Positions 47,960-57,447 of a stretch of DNA of 64,000 bases are shown one piece after another; position 1 is the first letter of the stretch, and each line of letters opens with the position of its first letter. A model generated the notes under the pieces. That model searched no databases and was not told the origin of the DNA. It was given only the letters and a program-made list of their open reading frames with translations. Source of the stretch: Streptomyces adelaidensis (GTDB lineage: Bacteria; Actinomycetota; Actinomycetes; Streptomycetales; Streptomycetaceae); the NCBI RefSeq assembly GCF_016598475.1, contig NZ_JAEMUX010000009.1, forward strand, positions 62,001-126,000, in the 5' to 3' direction. The translations under genes and the position numbers were made by a program.

Positions 47960-49363
47960 ATGACATCCGCAACACCCCCTTCCTCGGCCCCTTCCGCCCC
48001 CTCCAGACACCGTCGGCGACACCTCGCGCGTAAGCCCGTCGTGGGTTCGCTCGTGGCGGCGTCCCTGTTGGCGGGCGCCTGGTACGCGACCGCCGGGGCG
48101 GCGCCCACGACCACCGCGGCCGCCGCGCTGAGCGTCACGAACACGACGGTGAGCCTGGCCGCGAAGTTCCCCTATCTCTCGGCGGGTTACAACAACAGCC
48201 GGGAGTGGACGCGGACGGCGACAGCCGTGGCCCCGAACGGCACGCTGCGGGTCGCCTGGCCCGCCTCGGACGGCATCCACGTCACCCCGCTGACCTCGGC
48301 CGGGAAGCGGTCCGGCGCCGACACGGTCGTCAAGGGGACGAAGGAGGTCGGTGGTCTTGTCGCGCACAACGACGGGTTCGCGCTGCTGACCCGGGTCGCC
48401 GACACGAACAAGTGGAAGGAGACCGCCGCCGCGATCGTCCGCTACCAGAACGGCAAGCAGACCTGGCGGACCAAGCTCACCGGCACCTCCTCGAACGACA
48501 CGGCGCCGCTGCTCGACGGCCAGCTGGCCTGGAACGGCAAGAAGTACGGCGCCTACTTCGTCGTGCACGGTGCGGGCGGCTTCGCCGACGGCCACTTCGG
48601 CGACAAGCTGTCGTACGTCGATCCCAAGGGCAAGAAGCTCGGCGGCGGCTGGGGCTGGGGCTGCTCCCACAACGAGGGCATCGCGCTGCGCGCCGAGACC
48701 AGCGGGAACTTCACCTCCCTCTGCTTCGACGACTGGCGTTCGGGGCTCTTCGTCTCGACCGGCATAGCCGCCCCCGACAACGCGCCCGTCGTGCAGCGCG
48801 AGCAGTGCTGGGCGGGCTACTGCGGCGGCACCTTCGCGGGCCGCACCGGCGACCTCGTGAAGTCGTCCACCGGCCGCTACGCCACCGCGTTCGCCTCGCG
48901 CGGTGCCGCCTCCGCCAAGAAGAACCCGGACGACTCCAGCGGCCGGGGCTGGACGGTCAAGCCGAAGACGAGCACCCACCAGGTCGCCGTCGCGTTCCTC
49001 AAGAACCGCGACACGCCGTCGGGCAAGCCGGTCTACCTGACCAGCGCCAAGGGCACCGAGCACGTCAACGTCCGCGTCGCCCCGTACGGCAAGAACCGGC
49101 TCCTCGTCTCCTACGAGACCTTGAAGAACGCCAAGTGCGCCAGCGGCACCTGCACCGGCACCCACTTCCGCCTCGTCGACTGGAACGGCAAGCTCCAGGG
49201 CGCCGACAAGGTCGTCGAGGCCCGCATCAGCGGTGACATCGCGGTCCTGAAGGACGGGACGCTGACCTGGGCCTACGCGCCGGTGACCCCGTCGTACACG
49301 ACCGCCCTCAACGGGGCGTCGCCGACGACGAAGACGCTGAAGATCGCCCGGCTGACGCCCTGA
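47960..49363 (+). CDS. secreted protein of unknown function, probable beta-propeller
   Basis: 467 residues. A basic N-terminus (RHRRRHLARKPVV) and hydrophobic core GSLVAASLLAGAWYATAGAA indicate export. The mature part is a series of about 40-residue beta-rich blocks, each with a hydrophobic strand ending in a Gly or Asn turn (TLRVAWPASDGIHVTPL, FALLTRVADTN, GYCGGTFAGRTGDLVKSSTG, RLLVSYETL), as in beta-propellers. Several Cys pairs (CSHNEG, CFDD, CWAGYC, CASGTC) suggest disulfides. No enzyme motif recognised. Its last 56 bases overlap the convergent DUF2264 gene. Confidence 0.65.
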   Translation: MTSATPPSSAPSAPSRHRRRHLARKPVVGSLVAASLLAGAWYATAGAAPTTTAAAALSVTNTTVSLAAKFPYLSAGYNNSREWTRTATAVAPNGTLRVAWPASDGIHVTPLTSAGKRSGADTVVKGTKEVGGLVAHNDGFALLTRVADTNKWKETAAAIVRYQNGKQTWRTKLTGTSSNDTAPLLDGQLAWNGKKYGAYFVVHGAGGFADGHFGDKLSYVDPKGKKLGGGWGWGCSHNEGIALRAETSGNFTSLCFDDWRSGLFVSTGIAAPDNAPVVQREQCWAGYCGGTFAGRTGDLVKSSTGRYATAFASRGAASAKKNPDDSSGRGWTVKPKTSTHQVAVAFLKNRDTPSGKPVYLTSAKGTEHVNVRVAPYGKNRLLVSYETLKNAKCASGTCTGTHFRLVDWNGKLQGADKVVEARISGDIAVLKDGTLTWAYAPVTPSYTTALNGASPTTKTLKIARLTP

Positions 49364-51083
49364 GGTCCACCGAGTCGAGCCCTCCGTCCGTGAGCCGGAC
49401 CCGCACCTCGGGCCCACCGGTCCAGTGGACGTGGAGTTCGCCGCTCGCCTCCAGCGTTACGGACACCGCCTCCTCCAGGGGGACGGTGTCCGGCTCGGCG
49501 GTGAGGCGGGCGAGGGCGACGAAGAGCGCGCCCTCGGACGTCGTTCCGCAGAGGGCACCCTCGGGTGCCGCTCCGGTGTGCTCGTCGGTGAGACCGACCG
49601 CCGGCCGGAGTTCGGCCCGGACGCCGTCCCGCGCCGCCCATCCGGTCACCCGCACCGGGGTGCCGGGCTCCGCGCCGGTCACGAGATGCGCCCGCACCTC
49701 CGCCGCGCCGTGCGCGAGCACGAGGCTCGTCACCCGCACTCCCCCGCCCGCCGTGTGGCGGGACGCCACCCACCCCTCGCCCACCCCCAGCGGCTCGATG
49801 TCGGTACGGCTCGCGTCGCCGTCGACGATCACGCTGTTGTCGTACGACTGAGGGGCCTCCGCCAGGGGCACGGGCTCCGTCACCGTCGAGTAGGCGAGCC
49901 GGGTGTAGAAGGGGTCGTAGCGGACGTCCTCGCTGCCGTGGTTGTGGAGGCGGACGACGCCGTCCGAACTCGTCGACTGGAGAAGCCAGTTGGGAGGTCC
50001 GACCGGGCGCAACTCGTCGCCCCGCTCCACCGGCGCCGGCTCTTCCGTCGCCGTCCACACCTCGTGGTCCGGCGGCAGCAACAGGCCGAGGAAGCCCTTG
50101 CTGGCCCAGTAGGGGGAGGCCGGGCCCGAATAGCCCTGCAGGACGGCGGGGTTCGGGCCGTGCCAGCCGAGGGACAGCAGGCCCCGGCCGTCGACCGCGC
50201 CCCGGTCGAGGAAGTACTTGAGCGCGCCCGACGCCAGCCGCCTCGTCTCGCCCGGCGACAGTGGCGTACGGCCGGTGAGGGCGCCCAGCCACAGCGGGAC
50301 CGTGGTCGCGAAGCGGTAGGTGAGGGAGCGGCCCTGGTGCAGGGGGGCGCCGTCGCCGCCGAACAGGCGGGCGTAGTCAGCGAGATGGGTCGAGAGCCGG
50401 CCGCCGTAGAGGTCCAGCAGGCGTTCGTCGTCGGCCAGCCAGGCGTGCAGCACCGGATAGAGGTGCATGGCCCAGCCGTTGTAGTAGTCGAACTTGCGGC
50501 CGTCGCCGTCGGTGTACCAGCCGTCGCCCACGTACCACTGCTCGATACGGTCGAGGCGCTGGTCGATCACCCGGCGCGCCAACTCCGGTTCGTGGCCGAT
50601 CGCTTCGAGGAAACCGCCGACCGTCACCGGGAACAACTCCCAGTTGCAGGGCCAGGGTTCGGCGGTGAGCGCGTCGCCGAGCCAGACCGCCGCGCGCTGG
50701 CGGACGCCGTCGTCAAGCCGGTCCCAGAGCGCTTCCCGGGTCACGCGGAGCGCGAAGGCGATCGACGCGGCCTCCACCAGTGGCTGGCTGCGGTCCTCGA
50801 TGCGGGGCCAGACGCCCGAGACACCGGCCGCGAGGCCGTCGGCGTAGCGCGCGAGCGCCTTCTCGTCGCGGCGGAAGGCGGCCAGCAGCAGCGTACGGGC
50901 GTATCCCTCCAGTCCGTCCGAGACCGTGCCCGACCAGCTCGCGCGGTCGCCGGGCAGGTGGTACAGGGCGCCGTCGGCGGTGGCGTACGGCTCCACGGCG
51001 GCCAGCAGCGAGTCCGCGGCGGCCTCCCAGTGGGCGCGGGTGTAGCCGGTGTACGGGCTGAGGGTGCGGTCCTCGGGGGGCAT
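49308..51083 (-). CDS. DUF2264 protein
   Basis: 591 residues, matching DUF2264: GYARTLLLAAFRRDEKALAR, WPRIEDRSQPLVEAASIAFA, PCNWELFPVTVGGFLEAIG, DGRKFDYYNGWAMHLYP and HQGRSLTYRFAT are typical of its (alpha/alpha)6 barrel. The family is linked to unsaturated or uronic polysaccharide fragments and has members now placed among glycoside hydrolases. No signal peptide is visible. It is downstream of the rhamnogalacturonan acetylesterase gene by 75 bp on the same strand, which supports a pectin role. The 3' end overlaps the convergent gene. Confidence 0.8.
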   Translation of the reverse strand: MPPEDRTLSPYTGYTRAHWEAAADSLLAAVEPYATADGALYHLPGDRASWSGTVSDGLEGYARTLLLAAFRRDEKALARYADGLAAGVSGVWPRIEDRSQPLVEAASIAFALRVTREALWDRLDDGVRQRAAVWLGDALTAEPWPCNWELFPVTVGGFLEAIGHEPELARRVIDQRLDRIEQWYVGDGWYTDGDGRKFDYYNGWAMHLYPVLHAWLADDERLLDLYGGRLSTHLADYARLFGGDGAPLHQGRSLTYRFATTVPLWLGALTGRTPLSPGETRRLASGALKYFLDRGAVDGRGLLSLGWHGPNPAVLQGYSGPASPYWASKGFLGLLLPPDHEVWTATEEPAPVERGDELRPVGPPNWLLQSTSSDGVVRLHNHGSEDVRYDPFYTRLAYSTVTEPVPLAEAPQSYDNSVIVDGDASRTDIEPLGVGEGWVASRHTAGGGVRVTSLVLAHGAAEVRAHLVTGAEPGTPVRVTGWAARDGVRAELRPAVGLTDEHTGAAPEGALCGTTSEGALFVALARLTAEPDTVPLEEAVSVTLEASGELHVHWTGGPEVRVRLTDGGLDSVDLRASAGRSSASSSSATPR

Positions 51084-51158
51084 GCCGTAACGCTCTCTGT
51101 CTCGTCGATGTGGTTCGAACCTGGGGCGCCCCGGTTCCGGTCGGGGCGCCCCAGGGGC

Positions 51159-52202
51159 TCATCCCACCCTGGTCCTGCCCTCCGGCACCAGACCCTGGGC
51201 GACGAGTTCGTCGCGGACGAGGCCGGCGTAGACGGTCGCGCCGTGCACGGAGGTGTGGGTGTTGTCGCGCTTCTCGTTGTAGAGGTAGAGCGCCTTGGAG
51301 CCCTCGGTGCCCAGGGACTCGACCAGTGCCTTCGTCCGGGCAGTGAGGTCGATCAGGGGCACGTCGTGGGCGGCGGCGACCGAGCGGGTGACCGCCGGGT
51401 GGTCGACGCCGAGACCGTTGACCAGGAGGGCCGTGTTGTTGTTCAGGGTGCCGTCCGCGTTGAACCAGCGGCGGACGATCGGGGTGACCAGGACCGGCTT
51501 CCCGCGCTTCTCCCGGACGCCCGCGACCAGCGCTTCGAGGTTGGCGCGGTAGGTCGCCTCGTCGGTCTGCTTGTCGTTGTGGGCCAGCTGGATCAGGACC
51601 AGGTCGCCGGGGTGGATCTTCGGCTGGACGGTGGCCCACAGCCGGGCGTCGGCGAGGTAGGACACCGTGCTCTCGCCGGAGTCGGCGTGATTGGCGACCG
51701 AGACGCCCTTGCGGAGGTACTGCGGGAGCTGCTGGCCCCAGCCGGAGTAAGGGTCGCCGGGCTGGTCGCAGACCGTGGAGTCGCCGACGAGGAGGATCTG
51801 CCGGGCCCGCTTCGCGAGGGTCACGCGGATGTCGGCGAGGGCGGGCGCCGAGCCGCCTATGGCGAGGTCGAGGCCGGGGGTGCCGTCGGCGGCGGTCGGC
51901 TCGCCCTCGGGGGTGCGGACGTCGACGGTGAAGCTGCGGGAGACGGGCGCGCCCGCCGCTGTGACCGTCTCGGGCAGGAGTGTGCGGCGCGTCTCGCCGG
52001 TGATCGCGGTGCTCCCGGCCGTCTCGCCGCCGAGGCGGACGGTCACGTCGTACGTGCCGACGGGGACGTCGAAGTGGCAGGCGTTCGCGGCGCAGTTCTC
52101 CAGACCGAGCGCGGGGCGGCCCTGGTGGGCCTGGGCCGGTACGGCCGACAGCACGGTGCCCAGGGTCGCCGCCGTCAGCACGGCGACGGTGAAACGTCTC
52201 AT
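51159..52202 (-). CDS. secreted rhamnogalacturonan acetylesterase (SGNH, CE12-like)
   Basis: 347 residues. Signal peptide FTVAVLTAATLGTVLSAVPA. After an N-terminal beta domain comes the SGNH hydrolase: block I LLVGDSTVCDQPGDPYSGWG with the nucleophile serine, block II ADSGESTVSYL, block III LIQLAHNDKQ and block V KRDNTHTSVHGA with Asp and His. This set matches rhamnogalacturonan acetylesterases, which remove acetyl groups so the lyase can cut. GGGAGG lies eight bases before the ATG. It is divergent from the lyase gene over 190 bp that contain a LacI-type operator. Confidence 0.85.
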   Translation of the reverse strand: MRRFTVAVLTAATLGTVLSAVPAQAHQGRPALGLENCAANACHFDVPVGTYDVTVRLGGETAGSTAITGETRRTLLPETVTAAGAPVSRSFTVDVRTPEGEPTAADGTPGLDLAIGGSAPALADIRVTLAKRARQILLVGDSTVCDQPGDPYSGWGQQLPQYLRKGVSVANHADSGESTVSYLADARLWATVQPKIHPGDLVLIQLAHNDKQTDEATYRANLEALVAGVREKRGKPVLVTPIVRRWFNADGTLNNNTALLVNGLGVDHPAVTRSVAAAHDVPLIDLTARTKALVESLGTEGSKALYLYNEKRDNTHTSVHGATVYAGLVRDELVAQGLVPEGRTRVG

Positions 52203-52252
52203 TGCGGCTACCTCCCGAGGATGACAAGACCCGGCGGCAGGACCGTACATCG

Positions 52253-52270
52253 TTTGGCAAGCGCTTTCTA
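52253..52270. promoter_or_regulatory. LacI-family operator between RG esterase and RG lyase genes
   Basis: TTTGGCAAGCGCTTTCTA with a perfect AAGCGCTT centre (52259-52266), the typical CpG-centred LacI/GalR-type palindrome. Its place between two divergent pectin genes suggests joint control by a regulator encoded elsewhere. Confidence 0.65.
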
Positions 52271-52392
52271 GATGTCGGATCACTTTCACAAGATTGCCAA
52301 CTTCCCCCCACCGAAAGCCCTTTCGCGAAATCGATTCAACTGTCACCCTTCCGAATCACCCGCACTCCCCCCACATCCCGAGGAGGACCCCC

Positions 52393-54108
52393 ATGTCCGA
52401 ATCCATCGACAGACCGGCCGTGCCGGCCACACCCGCCATGCCCTCGGTGCCGGCCCTGGGCCGTCGTGGCTTCGTCGTCGGCACCGCGGCCACCGCCGTG
52501 GGCGCCGCCCTCGCCGGGCCGCTGGCCGGCACGGCCCGCGCCGCCGCGTTCGGCTACAGCGACGACGGCACCAACTACGTGATCGACACCGGCGCGAACC
52601 TCGTCTTCAAGGTCAAAAAGAGCAACGGCGACCTGTCCTCGATCGTCTACCGGGGCACGGAGTACCAGGGCTACGGCGGCATGAACTCGCACATCGAGTC
52701 CGGCCTCGGCAGCTCCACCGTCACCATCAGGCAGTCCGGCTCGACGATCCTCGTCTCCGTCACCTACGGCACGCTCAGGCACTACTACGCGGCCCGCAGC
52801 GGCGAGAACAACATCTACGTGTGGACCAACAAGGCCGACACCTCGGTCTCGGCGACCCGCTTCATCCTGCGGGTGAAGGCCGGCCTGTTCCTCAACGACG
52901 AGCCCGACTCGTACACGTACACGAACAGCACCATCGAGGCCTCGGACGTGTTCAGGAAGTCCGACGGCCAGACCCGCTCCAAGCACTACTCGAAGCTGCG
53001 GGTCATGGACTACAACTACGTCGGCTGGTCGGCGAACGGCGTCGGCCTGTGGGTGGTGCGCAGCAACCACGAGAAGGCCTCCGGCGGCCCCTTCTACCGC
53101 TCCCTGCTGCGCCACCAGAGCGCCGACGGCGGCGGCCTCTACGAGATCCTGTACTACGGCCAGAACCAGACCGAGGCGCAGCGGTTCGGCCTCCAGGGCC
53201 CGTACGTCATCGCCCTCACGGACGGCGGGGCGCCCTCCTCGTCGCTGTTCCCGGGCACGCTGACCACCGCGTGGGCGGACTCGCTCGGCCTGTCCGGGTA
53301 CGTCGCCGCGGGCGGCCGGGGCCGGGTCGCGGGCGTCGGGATCACCGGCCGCAACACGTCGTACGCGTACACGGTGGGGCTCGCCAACTCGGCGGCCCAG
53401 TACTGGGGTTCGGCACGTTCGTCGGACGGCTACTTCTCCATCTCGGGGGTGCTTCCGGGGTCGTACACGCTGACCGTCTTCAAGGGCGAGCTGGCGGTGT
53501 ACACGACCTCGGTGACGGTCACGGCGGGCGGTACGACGACGCTCAACTCGATCGCGATCCCGTCGTCGAACGACCCGTCCAACGCGGGCGTGATCTGGCG
53601 GATCAACGACTGGAACGGCACACCGAGCGGCTTCAAGAACGCCGACCTGATGACGTACGCGCATCCGTCGGACGCCCGGGCCGCCTCCTGGACCGGCAAT
53701 GTGGTGATCGGCAGTGGCACCGAGACCTCCGCCTTCCCCTGCTACCTCTGGAAGGACGTCAACAGCGGTCTGCTGGTCTACTTCCGGCTGACCGCGGCGC
53801 AGGCCGCCGCCGCGCACACCCTGCGGATCGGTGTGACGACGGCCTACGCCAACGGCCGGCCGCAGGTCGCCGTCAACAGCTGGACCTCGGCCATCCCCTC
53901 CCCGCCCACCCAGCCGAACACCCGGTCACTGACCAACGGGTCCTACCGGGGCAACAACCACACGTTCACCTACAGCGTCCCGGCGTCCGCCTGGCTGACG
54001 GACACCAGTCAGTACAACGTGCTGAGGATCGACGTGGTGAGCGGGTCGGGGGCGGCCTCCTATCTCAGTGCGGGTACGGCGATCGACGCTATCGATTTGC
54101 TGCCGTGA
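52393..54108 (+). CDS. secreted rhamnogalacturonan lyase (PL4-like)
   Basis: 571 residues from ATG 52393 with AGGAGG six bases before. Tat signal: GRRGFVVGTAATAVGAALAG, cleaved near ARAAAF. Three regions follow the fungal RGL4 plan: a catalytic beta-sandwich with YVIDTGANLVFKVKKSNGDL, SIVYRGTEYQGYGG and RSKHYSKLRVMDYNYVGW; a fibronectin-like domain (YFSISGVLPGSYTLTVFKGE); and a C-terminal jelly roll (WRINDWNGTPSGFKNAD, LRIDVVSGSGAASYLSAG). It cleaves the rhamnogalacturonan I backbone by beta-elimination. Pairs functionally with the acetylesterase next door. Confidence 0.85.
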   Translation: MSESIDRPAVPATPAMPSVPALGRRGFVVGTAATAVGAALAGPLAGTARAAAFGYSDDGTNYVIDTGANLVFKVKKSNGDLSSIVYRGTEYQGYGGMNSHIESGLGSSTVTIRQSGSTILVSVTYGTLRHYYAARSGENNIYVWTNKADTSVSATRFILRVKAGLFLNDEPDSYTYTNSTIEASDVFRKSDGQTRSKHYSKLRVMDYNYVGWSANGVGLWVVRSNHEKASGGPFYRSLLRHQSADGGGLYEILYYGQNQTEAQRFGLQGPYVIALTDGGAPSSSLFPGTLTTAWADSLGLSGYVAAGGRGRVAGVGITGRNTSYAYTVGLANSAAQYWGSARSSDGYFSISGVLPGSYTLTVFKGELAVYTTSVTVTAGGTTTLNSIAIPSSNDPSNAGVIWRINDWNGTPSGFKNADLMTYAHPSDARAASWTGNVVIGSGTETSAFPCYLWKDVNSGLLVYFRLTAAQAAAAHTLRIGVTTAYANGRPQVAVNSWTSAIPSPPTQPNTRSLTNGSYRGNNHTFTYSVPASAWLTDTSQYNVLRIDVVSGSGAASYLSAGTAIDAIDLLP

Positions 54109-54123
54109 CGAGCTGAATGTGCG

Positions 54124-54255
54124 TCAGGTTTCGTGTGTCCACTGCTGGTTCGTACCGCTGTTGCACGTGTACGTGATGACGGCGGCACCCTCGGCGGTGG
54201 ACGCGCCGTTCACGTCCAGGCACTCGCCGGTCGCGCGGGAGTGTGCGACATCCCG
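54124..54255 (-). pseudogene. ricin-type lectin domain, C-terminal fragment
   Basis: Minus-strand frame DVAHSRATGECLDVNGAST and AEGAAVITYTCNSGTNQQW, then a stop. This is the last repeat of a ricin B/CBM13 domain with its Q-x-W motif. The reading frame loses similarity near 54250, where the recombinase element begins, so a secreted, CBM13-bearing enzyme gene was cut there. The remaining part was not found in the window. Confidence 0.65.
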
Positions 54256-54413
54256 TGAGTTCCCCTGAGCTCTGCTGACTCCCTGGGCCCGTGGCCGGGG
54301 GGTTCTTCCTCCTTCGTGTGCTCTGGTGGCCTGTGACGTAACTTCGGGATTCCTGAAGCGTTCTCATCTCGTCCGACCGATCTGCCGTCGGACCGAAGGC
54401 GAGGAGGCTCGGG

Positions 54414-55493
54414 TTGGCGGCACTGGCAGTCGTACGGGACCTGCGTGAGCACTGGGCGCCCGCGTCGGCGGAGGAACTGGAGCGGTTCGAGACCGACGTG
54501 CTGTCCGGGTTCGTTCTCGCGCGGGCCTCGGCAGGGCTGGCGGACGGCACGATCCGCGGGGACGTCGGGCATCTGGAGCAGATCAGGTCCTGGTTCGGCC
54601 GGCCGCTGTGGGACATGGAGCCCGCCGACGCGGACGTGTACTTCGGGAAGGTGCTGCGGCACTCGCCCAGCGGCACCCGGCTGGGCCGGTCGCAGGCGCT
54701 GAGCACGTACTTCATGTTCCTGGAGTTGCGGCACAAGGTCGAGCTCCACCGGATGACCGGCCGGGTCGTCGAGTGCCCGGTCGACGAGATGAACCGGCCG
54801 CGCGGGGCCAAGGATGCCCAGTTGCGGATCCCTCCGAGTGAGGCGGAGATCGGGACGCTGTTCACGGGCTGGGGCGGCGAGCTGGCGACCTGCCGGAAGT
54901 TCGCCCCCACCGCCCGTAACTACACCGCCTCGAAGCTGATGTCCCAGGTCGGCCTGCGGGTGAGCGAGGCATGCGGCCTCGACCTGGACGACATCAAGTG
55001 GGACCTGGGCCGCTTCGGCAAGCTCCACGTCCGCCACGGCAAAGGCGCCCGCGGCTCGGGGCCGCGCGAGCGGATGGTGCCGCTGATCAACGGCGCCGAC
55101 CGGACACTGCGGTGGTTCATCGAGGACGTGTGGGGCCAGTTCGACGACGACCACACCCGGCCCGGTGCCCCGCTGTTCCCGAGCGAGCGGAAGAACACCG
55201 ATGGCTCCGCCCGCCGGGTCGGCGACGACGCCCTGCGCAACGGTCTCGACAACGCCGTCGAGGCTCATCTGCCGGGCTGGACGGACAAGTTGACGCCGCA
55301 CGTCCTGCGGCATTTCTGCGCGTCCCAGCTCTATGGGAACGGGCTGGACCTGCTCGCGATCCAGGAGGTTTTGGGACATTCCTGGATTGCCACCACGATG
55401 CGGTATATCCACGTGCAGCAGACCCGGGTCGAGGACGCCTGGGTCGCCGGGATGGAACGGGCCGCGAAGCGGCTGGAAGGACTGGCCCGATGA
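54414..55493 (+). CDS. tyrosine recombinase, first gene of the trio
   Basis: 359 residues from a TTG with GAGGAGG seven bases upstream. An N-terminal SAM-like core-binding region (RGDVGHLEQIRSWFGRPLWD) precedes the catalytic domain: Arg I in QVGLRVSEACGLDLDD, Lys in VRHGKGARGSG, H-x-x-R in LTPHVLRHFCASQLYG, His/Trp site in EVLGHSWIATT and tyrosine in MRYIHVQQ. All catalytic positions are intact. It overlaps the next gene by four bases (ATGA). Confidence 0.85.
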   Translation: MAALAVVRDLREHWAPASAEELERFETDVLSGFVLARASAGLADGTIRGDVGHLEQIRSWFGRPLWDMEPADADVYFGKVLRHSPSGTRLGRSQALSTYFMFLELRHKVELHRMTGRVVECPVDEMNRPRGAKDAQLRIPPSEAEIGTLFTGWGGELATCRKFAPTARNYTASKLMSQVGLRVSEACGLDLDDIKWDLGRFGKLHVRHGKGARGSGPRERMVPLINGADRTLRWFIEDVWGQFDDDHTRPGAPLFPSERKNTDGSARRVGDDALRNGLDNAVEAHLPGWTDKLTPHVLRHFCASQLYGNGLDLLAIQEVLGHSWIATTMRYIHVQQTRVEDAWVAGMERAAKRLEGLAR

Positions 55494-55819
55494 GGTGGAA
55501 CCTGCGGCTGACCGCCGCGAACAAGGGTATCTGGAAGGCGTCCGAGCTCCAGCGGAGCCTGGCCGAGCACGGCTTGGTGATCTCGGCTGGGAAGATGTCC
55601 GGGCTGTGGTCCGGCCAGCCGGTCTCCCTCAAGTTGGACGACCTGGACGTCATCTGCGTCGTGCTGGGCTGCGAGATCGGCGACCTGCTGATCCCGGAAC
55701 CGCAGAAGGTCACCCGCCCCGGCGAGGAGAACACCAGCCGGACCGCTGTCGGTGCCGCCGCACCGGTTCCGGCGGTGGTGCCCAAGCGTCGCGACGGCCG
55801 GTCGCTGCCGCCTGCATGA
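55490..55819 (+). CDS. small XRE-type HTH protein of the trio
   Basis: 109 residues. The HTH core is about residues 17-66 (ASELQRSLAEHGLVISAGKM, SGLWSGQPVSLKLDDLDVIC) with a Cro/C1-like pattern, followed by an unstructured tail. It overlaps both neighbours by four bases, so the three genes are one translational unit. By analogy with small accessory proteins of multi-recombinase transposons it may control orientation or frequency of transposition; this is inference. Confidence 0.75.
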   Translation: MRWNLRLTAANKGIWKASELQRSLAEHGLVISAGKMSGLWSGQPVSLKLDDLDVICVVLGCEIGDLLIPEPQKVTRPGEENTSRTAVGAAAPVPAVVPKRRDGRSLPPA

Positions 55820-57434
55820 GCCGGTATCCGAAGGGCTACTACAAGCCCACCGACTCCTGCGACGGCTGCCTGGCCTGGGGCGACTTCAGCGGACGGCTCT
55901 GCCCGACCTGCTACATGTTCGGCCGCAGCCACGCGACGGCCGTCTGCGCCGGCTGCCGCCGTGTCCAGCCGCTGAAGTGGGATTTCTGTCGTCTGTGCTG
56001 GTGCCAGGCCCGGCTGGGCGCCCAGGCCGCTGTCGACCGGCTGGCCGCGGAGGCCGATGTGAGGGCCCGCCTCAACGCGGTCCGGCACCATCAGCTGTTC
56101 TTCATGGGCATGCACCACCGCAACGGATCGGCACTCGCCCCTCGGCGGCGCGGCGGACGGCGGGGCGCCCCTCGCAAGCCACCGCCCGCGCCGGCCTGGC
56201 GGCCGAATGCCGATTGGAGACAGCTGCCGCTGTTCGGACAGGTCCCGCGCGACTACGGCCGCCTCGACCCCTCCGGCGTTGACTTGACCAGCCCCTGGCT
56301 GACCTGGGCGAAGTACCTCGCTCACCGGTTCGCCGAGGCACGGGGCTGGGGACGCAACATCCGCTTCGCCGTCAACCGCGGCCTGGCCCTTGTCCTCACC
56401 GGGTACGTCGAGGGCGACGCCATCCGGCACAGCGAGATCTTCACCCCGCTCCGGTCCCGCGACCTCCCGGTCGGCCACGTCATCACGGTCCTGGAGGAGA
56501 TGGCAATCTTCGAGGACGACAGCGAACCCTCCTTCGAGGGCTGGCTCGCCGAGCGTCTGGAGGGTCTCGCACCCGGCATCCGCTCGGAGGCCGAGCGCTG
56601 GACCCGCGTCCTGCGTGACGGTGGCCCCCGCAGCCTCCCGCGACGGGAAGGCACGGTCTGGCTCTACCTCAACCGTGTCCGGCCGGCCCTGCTGGAATGG
56701 TCGGACCGCTATGACCACCTGCGGGAAGTGACCCGCGACGACGTCCGGCCTACATCAAGACACTGCACGGCCACCAGCGGCGTGACCAACTCGTGGCCCT
56801 GCGCTCGCTGTTCTCCTGGGCCAAGCGGAATGGGCTGCTTTTCCGCAACCCGACCAGCCGGATCAAGGTCGGCCAGTACGAGTACGGCGTGCTCCAGCCG
56901 CTGGTCCCCGCCCAGGTCGGCCGGTCCGTCGCGGCGGCCACCACCCCGGCAACACGACTCATCCTCGCCCTCGCCGCGGTGCACGCCGCCCGGGTCGCCC
57001 AGATCGGCATGCTCATGCTCGACGACGTCGACCTCGGCAACCGACGGCTGACCATCGCCGGACGCGTCCGCCCGCTCGACGACCTCACCCTGAAACTGCT
57101 GCTGGACTGGCTCGGCCACCGGCGAGACCGGTGGCCGAGCACCGCGAACCTCCATCTGCTGATCAACAACCAGACCGCCACCAAGACCAGCCGCGCCAGC
57201 AACCACTGGATCAGCGCCTCGATGCGCGGCCAGGACGCGACACTGGAGCGGCTCCGCGTCGACCGGCAACTCGAAGAGGCCCTGACCCACGGGCCCGATC
57301 CGCTTCACCTCGCCGAGGTGTTCGGGCTCGACGAGAAGACCGCAATGCGCTACGCGGACTCCGCACGGGCACTACTGGAACAGGCAGCCGAGCACTCGGC
57401 ATCGCCCTCGGGAAAAGAACTTGGCCCGGATTGA
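55816..57434 (+). pseudogene. large zinc-finger tyrosine recombinase, single-base frameshift
   Basis: The frame from ATG 55816 has N-terminal zinc pairs (SCDGC, LCPTC, VCAGC, FCRLC), a long middle region and HLREVTRDDVR, then loses meaning. Good coding resumes one frame earlier with ALRSLFSWAKRNGLLFRNPT and continues to the stop at 57434, with R in HAARVAQIGMLMLDDVD and a C-terminal AMRYADSARAL tyrosine. Adding one G near 56747-56750 (cgtccGGcctac) would restore about 540 residues. Either the gene is inactivated or this is a sequencing error in a G/C run. Confidence 0.75.
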
Positions 57435-57447
57435 AGGGACTTGAAGA

